Source: Hypsibius dujardini
Taxonomy: Eukaryota > Tardigrada > Eutardigrada > Parachela > Hypsibiidae
Assembly: GCA_001579985.1 (NCBI GenBank)
Contig: LRSR01005904.1
Coordinates: 1-23,933, forward strand
Length of the DNA: 23,933 bases
Direction: 5' to 3'
Under the pieces are notes generated by a model. The model was not told where the DNA came from. It saw only the letters and a program-made list of their open reading frames with translations, and searched no databases. Shown here in pieces: positions 7,441 to 15,993 of this stretch; positions within the stretch are counted from its first letter, which is position 1, and every line of letters begins with the position of its first letter. Position numbers and translations under genes: made by a program.

Positions 7441-9556
7441 TCACCCATTCCGAACCACACCGACCCTCGCCGGCCGGACCACTCGCTTATTCAATTTAAA
7501 ACCCGGCTGAGTCACTGTCAGCACCGTGCCGGTTTCTTTACCCTCCGCTGGTGCCTCAAAAAGGGCTTCATGCTCATTGGGATCGAAAGGCTCGCCGACC
7601 GGCACCATCTTCTCCAGGCCGTGCTTGGCAAACACTTTGTTCATTTGGGCTTCTGTCAGCCGCAGTCCCTCGTAGAGATTTGAAAAGTGCGCGTTTTTCT
7701 CCGCGAACGCCTCTTTCGGAATGGTCTCCATGGCTTTCGATAGAATGTCCGAAACTTCCAGGAGGTCCTTGACGAACGACTGAATGCCAAACTGCTTGGC
7801 GTCGGCCACTTGCCGGGTCAGCCGTTGTCTGACGTTTTCCGTCTCCGCCAGCGCTCGAAGATATTTATCCTGTAAGGAGAGGCAAACAATAAATCAGTTG
7901 AGAATTATGACAGACGATCTGCTACTACTTTGGATAACTAAATCAGTAGACCACAATACAGGAGGGAGACTGCCGGTGTTCAGTTCAATTCAGTCCTTAC
8001 AGGCAGTCAGCCGTTGTCTGAGGTCCAGTCAAACGTTCCAAAAAGTCAATTCATCAAACAAAATAACAATTAATCACGTGACTCCACAATACAGGAGGGA
8101 GACTGCCGGTGTTCAGTTCAGTTCAATTCAGTTCAGTTCAGTCCTTACAGGCAGTCAGCCGTTGTCTGAGGTCCAGTCAAACGTTCCAAAAAGTCAATTC
8201 ATCGAACAGAATAACAATTAATCACGTGACTCATCAGCCAACCTGCGAGCTGCAACAATTATCTTATAAATTTACGGATGGAAAAAAAACTTAAAATTAG
8301 TCGCATAATTAGTATTTTAATTAAAACAGGTTCATTAATTGAAAATTCGTTCCAAAGTATTATGGACAAAGGCTTCTGCCTGCAGACCTTCTGAAAGCTT
8401 TAAGTTGCCAAGATTAGTCGAAATTAATTTTGATTGATTTTAGCTTTTCCAATTAAAATTCAGCAACTAAAACTTCTAGTTTCTGTCCTCACAAGCTAAA
8501 ACATTAAACCAAAGAATTATTTACTGAAAGTGTTAAGAATTTTACTTCAGCCATCCGAGATTTCAAAGAAAAATTTATCCACCAAATACCTTAAGGTCCA
8601 CGCATAAATTAAAAGGCAAGTCTCGTTCGTGACTGAAACGTTCGACGATCCGGAGGCAGTGCATCCATCCATCAATCAATCCATTCAAATTTAGTACAAG
8701 TATCCCGAGCGAAGTTGTCAATCAACAAAGCAATCGATCAACCACACTAAGAAATCAAAAACGAGCAATCGCTCAATCAATCAACCAGTATGAATAAAAC
8801 AGCGATCGCTCAATCAACCGATCGCTCAATCAACCAGTATGAATAAAATAGCAATCGCTCAATCAAACGATCGCTCAATCGACCACTATGAATAAAATAG
8901 CGATCGCTCAATCAATCAATCGCTCAATCAACCAGTATGAATAAAACAGCATTAGGCGACTGGTGAGGATGAAACCACTCACCCGATCGAGAAAAAATCG
9001 GGACGTGGCCATCCAGTTGCGAGGTACCATACTTCCCAACCTTCTCCAAATTGATCGAAGCGAGTCCAGCCTCCTTCGGTGGCCACTTACTCTGACTTCC
9101 TTCATTTCTTCATTGTGCTTCGCAATTGTCTCCTTCATCAACTGCGCAGCAGAATCTTCCGCGGCACCTTCCACACTCGCACCACTACCCCCACCACCAC
9201 CGCCAGAACCGTTCGCCGCCGTTGACTCACGGTCAGTCTGTCGATCGCTCTGCGCGGTTGCAGAATAATTTCTTCTCGAAGAACTGCTGAAAGAAACGGC
9301 AAAAGAATTTAAAAAACAGAACGAAAGTTTTCCGGTTTATAATTAAAGTAAAACTACAAGTTGTAATTTCTTACGCTGTTGCTGGTTCGGAAGAATGCCA
9401 GAAACTAAAGGCCGATACATGGATACTTCGGAGATGATTGCTGCGAGGTTGGTGCAGGAGCGAAGGCGCAGAGTGCGGAGTGAAAGGGAGAAGAAGACCC
9501 GCAAGAGCTCTCTGTTGTGGCCGAATTAAAGCAGGCAATAATCTCTGAATCAACAT
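7441..9556 (-). CDS. GRPEL1: Mitochondrial GrpE co-chaperone (GRPEL1 type)
   Basis: This is the nucleotide exchange factor of mitochondrial Hsp70, acting in the matrix with the protein import motor. The CDS is the complement of 7441-7869, 9091-9286 and 9375-9556, giving 268 residues. The start is the ATG at 9556 (MLIQRLLPAL), and a TTG upstream is not used. Residues 1-60 are rich in Arg, Leu and Ser with no acidic residues until near the end, a typical import presequence. Exon 2 adds a Gly-rich linker (around GGGGGSG) and the start of the long helix (KETIAKHNEEMKEV). Exon 3 begins DKYLRALAETENVRQR, the family's hallmark helix, and continues with SFVKDLLEVSDIL, LYEGLRLTEAQMNKVF, the FDPNEHEALF motif and a C-terminal beta domain ending RPARVGVVRNG. 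It is longer than the usual ~217 residues because of the presequence and Gly linker. Exon 2's acceptor is an AGCAG tandem site (see findings). Confidence 0.93.
7951..8232. repeat. Tandem duplication in GrpE intron 2
   Basis: Copy 1 is at 7951-8083 and copy 2 at 8084-8232. Each starts CCACAATACAGGAGGGAGAC and ends AATCACGTGACTC. Copy 2 is about 16 bp longer because of an expanded GTTCA/ATTCA run. Identity outside that run is very high, so the duplication is recent. Confidence 0.9.
8767..8950. repeat. 49 bp tandem repeat with CAATC/GCGATCGC core
   Basis: About three and a half units follow the pattern CGCTCAATCAACCGATCGCT, CAATCAACCAGTATGAATAA and AA-Y-AGCRAT. The array sits in GrpE intron 2. 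TCAATCAA here reads as TTGATTGA in the sense of the transcript. Confidence 0.85.
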
Positions 9557-10905
9557 CTTTTCAGGATTCGTCTGTTCCGCGATCAAAACTTAAAATCAAA
9601 TATCAAATGGAACGTATTTGGAGAACAAAAACCGGTTTCTGAATTAACGGGAGGACCGGAAATAGAAATGGGGAAAAAAGTGATGAAATCACGTCATCGA
9701 TTTCCCCAGATGTGCAATGTGCCGCGTGCGCAGTGTGCATTACCTGATAGGGGCTATGCGCAGTTGTTTTCGCAGTTGTGCGCAGCCGCAGCTGCACAAT
9801 AGGCCAGTGGCCACAACAGGCCAGTGGCCTCTATTGTACAATGTACAGTCCTGAGATTCGAACGGTCACGTGGCTTATTTCTATCGAACCGTTTTGCTCG
9901 GAGCCGGCCGTTGCTACTTTGGAGTTTGAGACAGTAAAGTAGAAACGACACTATGACGTCGTTCGAATCTCAGGACTTTCACTGTAGGTGAACGACAAGG
10001 ATGGATGCTTGCTGGAATCTGACGTGTGTGTCTGTCCCTGACGCATTTGAGTTCTGGCAGAAGGATTTTCAACTGCTGCGCTAGTTTTATTCCCCGATTC
10101 GTCTTTGACCTATCCCAGTCGTTTTTTGCTCAGATTTCTGCATCTTTATTTGAGATCCACAAGGTCATCCACACGAGACGGCGCACACAGGATTCGTACT
10201 TAGGAAGAGGAAGAACGTTATTCGATAGCGTTTTTAGCGTCTTTGAAATTCTTCTTCTGGATCTCAAGGTCAGTGACCTACTTTTGCTATTTTATAATCA
10301 TCCAAAGTCTTTCATAGGTCCGTTCAATCTACAATTTTGAAAACCAATCTCAAAACCCGTTCTCTGAATAAAATAAATTCTGAAGCAGCAATGTGTTGTA
10401 TCGATCAGTCGAACGAAGCTCTGGAAGCTCTGGAAAGCTTCGGCGCTACGCACCATTCATGCGACCTACTTCGCTATCTCAACCTATTTTTGGGGAAATA
10501 GGTCCAGTTGATTTTTCAGTGAATTTGCACTGCGTGGCAGCAGATCAGATCAGAAGCTAGCTTTATGCGGAAATTTGAACGGGAAGGTGTCCGGTGATTC
10601 AGGAATGGAATGGTGGTCTTGCCCTTTTTTGATAATTTCCTGTATTTTACTTTTCTTCTGTATTTTGCACAAAGGTTCTGAGGATATTCATTCACGATAC
10701 CTTCTTAATGTCGAAGGGAAACCTTGAAATAGCGTATGCCACATGTGAAGTGACAACGCGGGAGTCCTCCGACTTTCTATCTGATCAATCAATCAATCAA
10801 TCAATTAATCACTTTGTGTTTTGATTTGGGTTCCAGGTCAGCTGTTTTTAATTTTTTTGGTCAGGTTAGACTCGCTTTTCAAAATATTTTTATTTTACAG
10901 GTGAA
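9557..10905. other. Divergent intergenic region
   Basis: This 1.35 kb region separates two divergent genes, so promoters for both should lie here. It holds a MITE copy (about 9789-9984), a (TCAA)n run near 10785-10805, and a candidate plus-strand poly(A) signal AATAAAATAAA at 10367-10377 not linked to any gene I can support. TATTTTACAG before 10901 looks like a splice acceptor, so the Ig gene probably has an upstream non-coding exon in this region. The 104-codon frame at 10026-10340 starts with GTG and looks random. Confidence 0.5.
9789..9984. mobile_element. MITE copy A (upstream of GrpE)
   Basis: AGTCCTGAGATTCGAACG at 9847-9864 and its exact inverse at 9960-9977 enclose 131 bp. The block is also found inverted in the last numb intron. 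Homology continues outward: rightward to CACTG before TA at 9985-9986, and leftward through GCAGCTGCACAA and GGCCAGTGGCC to about 9795. The outermost left terminal repeat present in the other copy is missing here. It contains CACGTG and TGACGTC motifs and lies about 230 bp upstream of the GrpE start codon. Confidence 0.75.
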
Positions 10906-12813
10906 ATGAATTTTTACTGGATTGCTGCGGTGGTTGGGTGCTTCCTCGTGGCGGCACCAACGGACATCCTCATCTCCGCCATCATGGTCCGTCCTCCCCG
11001 AATGCCCAGAAGCAGCAGCACCACTACCACTACGCCCTCCATCCCGTTGCAAATCGAGGAAATCGTGGTCAACGAGTGGGAAAACGTCAGCCTGCCCTGC
11101 CCGGTCTCACCGACAGAGAAGCGGATCGTCATCTGGAGCCACTACCTCATGGTCAAGCAGCCCAACACAACCAAAAAGCTCTTTTTCGGCCCGCAAGGTC
11201 TGGTCCAGAATCTCCGCTTGTCACTCTTGCCCGGATCTACCCTCCACATTGCCGCGGTGCAACGGGAAGACGCCGGTTTCTTCTCCTGCTCGCTGATAAA
11301 GTCCCAGCCGGTCGCGTCCTACCGGCTGATCGTGCATTCTGTCCCGCCTACCACCACGGAGACGCCGGTCCCAATTACTGATTCCACCGAAGAAATGGCC
11401 GCCTCCACCGGTGACTTAATCGACGAAAATGAGCTTCCTTTGCCAGTCTCACCAGTTACCGCCACCACTACTACCGCCACCACCGCCACCACCACCGCCA
11501 CCACTACTACTACCGCCACCACCGCCACCGCCACTACCACTACCACGGAAGAATCTCGCGGCGAGGGAACGGGAATGGACGCTGCCGAGACGACGACCAC
11601 GCTGGAGACAGTTACCATCTCACCCATTCTGGCGGCTGCGTTGCATGACGGTACAAATAACGTACAAGGCACTACTCACTTGCTACTTCGCGATTGGATT
11701 TTTCTCACTATTATTCTGACTGTTAGGTGAGAAATTGGAAGTAGCGATTACGGATGTGCCACCTTCCCGTAGTGGCACAGTCACCGTCGTGAAAGTCCGA
11801 CCAATCTCACCGGTTACCACTACTACAACCACGGAAGAATCTCACGACGAGGGAACGGAAGTGCACGCTGCCGAGATGACGACCACGCTGGAAACAGTCA
11901 CCATCTCACCAGTTCTAGCGCATTCGTTGCCTGACGCTACAATGGAGAATTCGTTGCTCGACGGTACACAGGAAGATTCCTTGCCTGACGGCACAACGGA
12001 AGATTCCTTGCCTGACAGCACAACGGAGAATTCCTTGCCTGACAGCACAACGGAGAATTCCTTGCCTGACGGCACAACGGACGATTCGTTGCACGACGGA
12101 ACAACGGACGATTCGTTGCTTGACGGCACACAGGAAGATTCCTTGCCTCACGGCACAACGGAGAATTCCTTGCCTGACAGCACAACGGAGAATTCCTTGC
12201 CTGACGGCACAACGGACGATTCGTTGCTCGACGGCACAACGGACGATTCGTTGTTTGACGGTACAAAGCACTGTTCCTTTATTACTACTTCGCAATCGGA
12301 TTCTCTAATTATCATTTTTACTGTTAGGTGAGAAGTTGGAAGTAGCGATTACCGATGCACCGACTGCCACGAGTGTCATCGTCACCGACATGGAAATCCG
12401 GCCAGTCTCACAGGTTGTCACTACTACCACAGCCACGGAAGGATCTTACGATGAAGGAACGAAAGTGGACCCTGTTGAGATGGCGCTGGAAACGATCACC
12501 GTCCCACCAGTTCTGGCGGCTGCGTTGCTTGACGGTACAAAGCACTAGTATTACTAGTATTACGCTACTTTACGATCGGATTTTCTAATTGTTATTCTGA
12601 CTGTTAGAGGAGAAGCTGGTAGTAGCGATTTCCCACTCGCCACCGGCTGTTACTAGTGTCACCGTCACCGTCGTGGAACCCCGGCCGACTTCCCCGCGCA
12701 TGGCCGCTGCTCTGGCGCGTCCGTCTTCCCGCCGCAACAGTGCGTCCGGTTTGCTTGTTTCCTCACCCTGGATGTTTGTGATCTTCACCTGTGTTGGCAT
12801 GGCCGTTTTGTAG
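10906..12813 (+). CDS. Ig-domain surface protein with Thr-rich repeat stalk, likely GPI-anchored
   Basis: Exons are 10906-11650, 11727-12260, 12328-12534 and 12608-12813. All three introns are in phase 1 and 67-76 bp long, giving 563 residues. A signal peptide (MNFYWIAAVVGCFLVAA) is followed by a linker and one V-like Ig domain: Cys65 in VSLPCPV, Trp77 in VIWSHY, and Cys128 in EDAGFFSC, with NVS and NTT sequons. Then comes a Thr-rich mucin-like stretch (about 190-215). The remainder is three related modules starting EKL-VAI, one per exon, with SPV-TTT, EES-DEGT and LETVTISPVL landmarks. Exon 2 also contains 12.5 copies of a 9-residue repeat (SLPDGTTED). The C-terminus is a small-residue patch (RNSASG), a spacer, and a hydrophobic end (MFVIFTCVGMAVL) with no cytoplasmic tail, typical of a GPI-attachment signal. 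The role is unknown; cell-surface recognition or adhesion is an inference. ATTTTACAG just upstream of the ATG suggests a 5' UTR intron. Confidence 0.82.
11924..12260 (+). repeat. 27 bp coding minisatellite (9-residue repeat)
   Basis: This is 12.5 in-frame units in exon 2 of the Ig-domain gene. The consensus residues are SLPDGTTED with variants SLPDSTTEN, SLLDGTQED and SLHDGTTDD. Units from about 11951 and about 12113 begin the same order of variants (SLLDGTQED first), so a block of five or six units was duplicated. The final half unit (TTGTTTGACG) is the exon end, and the splice donor follows directly. Confidence 0.95.
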
Positions 12814-13552
12814 ACAACCTTTTCTACCTGTGATAATCATGTACATTTTTTTTTTTATTGCTAAATTTTCTCCGCTATTTTTATATTTATCCGGTGCGGA
12901 CTTGTGCTTTCTTTTTATGACGCGCTGCCATATAGCCTTATAATGGGGTATTTTTTCCCGGGTGAGTGTTACTGTCTTGTACGCCGTATCGGTTTTTGCC
13001 TCAGAGGAAGAGCGCACATTGTTTTTATTCGCGAATTCCCTTAACAAAAGTCCTCAAAATTTACGGAATGACCACATGTAAAAGCACAACAACACATATT
13101 CTCAAATGGAAGCGAAAGATTCCACGGATCGGGATTTGATTTGGCAATTTGTCGCCGGCCATATGACAGGCCTGACAGGAACCATTTCAACATGCAAATC
13201 TGCGGTATCGTCGAAGAATTCGTGAACTTGAGAAGGATCAGACTGGTACCTGAATATACTGCAGATTGGCGAAGTTCTTTGCTGTTTATTAGCGTGGTAA
13301 CTTGATAAATCCGTCTGGGTTAAAGGTATTCTAAACTATAATTACAAAACCGTACGCTTTAATTTTAACAGCAAAAGCGCTCACCATTGTCAATAACGCA
13401 ATGGTTTATTAGTTACAAACGACCAATTAGTATTTCACTAAGGCTCGACGCACGGTTACAATAACATCTTGAATTAACTAATTATTTCTGTAGCGTGAGT
13501 ATAATTTGTTGTCTGTTATACTGTGCATACAGTATATCCATGCCTAGGCAGG

Positions 13553-13685
13553 GACATTGGCCAGTGGCCAGTGTCTCTGGTCAGTGGCCAGTGGCTCTGG
13601 TCAGTAGCCAGTGACATTGGTCAGTGGCCAGTGACATTGGTCAGTGGCCAGTGTCTCTGATCAGTGGCCAGTGTCACTGTTCACA
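13553..13685. repeat. 20 bp minisatellite (GGTCAGTGGCCAGTGWCWYT)
   Basis: About 6.5 units of 20 bp, alternating GACATT and GTCTCT variants before GGTCAGTGGCCAGT. The palindromic core TGGCCA and the string GGCCAGTGGCC also occur in the MITE copies at 9789-9984 and 19811-20036. Confidence 0.9.
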
Positions 13686-14562
13686 TTACTGTACGTTATC
13701 ATAGTGCGATCCTCACTACAAGGAGCAACACTCGGGTTAGAGCGCCACCTATCGGTCAATGCTGTCGGTGGAAAACGAGACGACCTTTTTCATTATATGC
13801 GGAAGAATGAGAAGATACAAGTCCTTCTAGAGCACCGATCAGTTTTCACCGACGTAGGAAAGCCACGCCGCGGTCAAATTTCGCGCACAAAAATGCGCGA
13901 AATCAGCGAAAACCCAAGATGACGAAGCGGGATGAGTAATAAAGCTCGCACTCTCTCGACCGGCTGACAAACCGGTTCTTGAGAAATCGTCTCACAGCCC
14001 TCTCTCATATCGTAATCACCGAAACCCCCTTACCACTGCACTTCTAACACACACGCTTTTGCTATACCCAGGTAGCCACTTCTTCAACACGCCGATGACG
14101 ACGACGACGATGATAGGCCATAAGATCATAACACCATCACACTGCATCAAAAATTCCATACGAAACAGCACAGTCGACGACTATAGCTATCTCGGTCGCG
14201 TAACGCAATCAACAAGAACGTGCCGTGCGCCAGCCTGTCAGTAGTATTTTCCGTCTGCTCAAGAGCTTCAGCGCTGAAAACATCATTTTTCATTTCTCTG
14301 GCCCCTTTTTTCTCTCGTAAAGTTCAAGTGCAATATACATGGATGGCACTCGATGGTGAGGCTGGCGGGGCATTTCCGGTGGAATTCATTACAAATTTGT
14401 GCGACATGTTCACTGCCGTCGAGGAACTCAGAAGAATGTGCTGACGGACGCTGTTTTCTTCCCCTGATATATCGCGTGGTGTGTGTTGTGTACAGCATTG
14501 TTGTGGGTGTCTGTATTGTGAGATCGGAGCACTAGGAGGAAGCATTGGCGCGGAAAGATGCA

Positions 14563-14795
14563 GGACCTACGTAAGTGAGAAGGGGCGCTGTCTGGCTGTC
14601 TGTGTCTGTGCACAAATATGTAGGGGCTACGCAAGTGAGAAGGGACGCTGTCTGGGTGTCTGTCTGTGCGCATACATAGGGGGCTACGCAAGTGAGAAGG
14701 GGCGCTGCCTGGCTGTCTGTGCGCACATATGTAGGGGCTACGCAAGTGAGAAGGGACGCTGTCTGACTGTCTGTATCTGTGCGCATATATGGGGG
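14563..14795 (+). repeat. ~57 bp minisatellite with open plus-strand frame
   Basis: Four units share the core CTACGCAAGTGAGAAGGGRC and a CTGTCTGTGTCTGTGC-like tail. Unit starts are spaced 60, 57 and 54 bp apart. The plus-strand frame stays open from 14445 to 14864 and encodes a Cys-rich ~19-residue repeat (YASEKGRCLAVC). There is no ATG in the frame, so a gene is not established. Unit 1 contains ACGTAAGTGAG, a strong donor-like sequence; later units have GC in place of GT. Confidence 0.85.
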
Positions 14796-15993
14796 GCGAG
14801 CGTTTTTGCTGCTGCTGCTAGTACCACCCCACACTGCCTGGGGGCTGTGGCCGTGGGTGCGTAATTGTTAAGTGCGCGGGGGAATCGAATTTTGGGAGGA
14901 GCAAGGTCGTAAACAACATTAGACCCACAAATCAGCGAATAATTCGGCCCGTTTTACGACGGACGGCCCTCTCCTTCTAAAATTACATTGAATGAATGAG
15001 GGAGGGGAGAGAAAGTGTCTGTGTTGTGTGTGTGCTGCTCCATTGGATGCGAGGGAAAAAAAGTAGTGCCTGACGTGATGTCTCTCGTCCCACATACGCG
15101 ACTAATGTATTACGGCATCAGTACGCCATTATTATTGAACGGGAACCGCTACATGCGTAACGGAACGCCCCCAACACGCAATCGACACCTTTGAATTTCT
15201 CAAGTAGAATTGCAAATAAATCGCTATTACTCGTGAAGTGCAGAGAAACTTGTTAAGAAAATTTTCACTTGGATTTCTTATTTAATAAGAACTGTTTTGA
15301 TGTCTATGTCGTGTTATTGCATTGCTGCTGTTTCATTGATTGACTTATTGAATAATTACTGATGGGCCAGTTGATTGATTATTGATTGATTCTGTTAGAC
15401 GGACCGGAATATGTGCTTTAAGGATTTTCAACTCGATCAGACTACATCTCTCAGATATTAAGATTAAAAAAAATATAATATAATTGTTAATGCCAAAGTT
15501 AAGATTGAGACTATGCAAGAAAATAGTTTGAGATATGCAAATATATCCGGCCAAAAGGCGTTTCCGCATTCTGTGTTCCCATTTTGAGCCTGCAGTTGTC
15601 ACACAGTAGGCAAATGAACTACGCCTACTAGGCTCTCCAAGCCTAAACTAGGGAGCCTACTCCTCTGACTGATGCGAGCAGCTCGTTGTTTAAAATTTGT
15701 TTTCTCCACAGAGATGAATCTCTGCAATCTGCTCATCGGCAGCTCTCTCTCTCACTCCTCCGTCTGAAAAAATAATCAATCGCTACTGTTTTTGTTTTTA
15801 CAAACTGGCTAGAAAAATGTGTCAGGGTGAAGCGATCTTTCAACCTTACCCGGTTGATCATTATTGTTGATTTTTGGTGTTGTTTTGCTTCTTCTTGCTG
15901 GAGACGCCACTGCCGCTTGGCTCAACGGGGGAAATTAATTCGCATCCCGTCAGTTGCCGTCATTTTTATCCCTTTTCCCATTCAGGCAAAGGC

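Larger units (their letters stand above)
7870..9090 (-). other. GrpE intron 2, repeat-filled
   Basis: This is a 1,221 bp intron with GTAAGT donor and CTCCTTACAG acceptor in minus-strand sense. It holds a ~133 bp tandem duplication (7951-8232), TTTTAGTT-type AT-rich sequence (about 8270-8540) and a 49 bp tandem repeat (about 8767-8950). No coding sequence was found. Confidence 0.75.
12814..15993. other. Long stretch without a confirmed gene
   Basis: This lies between the Ig gene and the first coding exon of numb. It contains a 20 bp minisatellite (13553-13685), a 10 bp perfect hairpin (ATTTCGCGCA at 13878-13887 with its inverse at 13894-13903), a candidate AATAAA at about 13935, and a ~57 bp minisatellite with an open frame (14563-14795). 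TTGATTGATT runs occur near 15370. TTCCCATTCAG at 15974-15984, just before the numb ATG, looks like an acceptor, so a non-coding first exon of numb and its promoter are expected in this region. I cannot place them. Confidence 0.5.

Noticed and set aside
7951-8950. Regular repeats that could suggest a CRISPR array
   Set aside because: Repeats are direct tandem minisatellite and duplication units without unique spacers, in an intron of an animal gene.
9847-9977. GTTCGAATC motif as part of a tRNA gene
   Set aside because: The surrounding sequence cannot fold into a cloverleaf and the motif lies in a terminal inverted repeat; kept only as a remark on possible SINE relation.
10026-10340. 104-codon plus-strand frame before an AATAAA signal
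   Set aside because: It starts with GTG, has no domain features, and may simply be part of a 5' non-coding exon of the Ig gene.
11842-12295. Several long minus-strand frames with Cys/Arg or Ser/Val repeats
   Set aside because: They are shadows of the 27 bp coding repeat; any frame free of stops in one unit stays open across the array.
12763-13047. 94-codon Lys-rich minus-strand frame
   Set aside because: It overlaps the last exon of the Ig-domain gene, crosses T-rich sequence and shows no family resemblance.
13644-13922. 92-codon frame next to the 20 bp minisatellite
   Set aside because: It begins inside the repeat array, has no splice or homology support, and its length is expected by chance.
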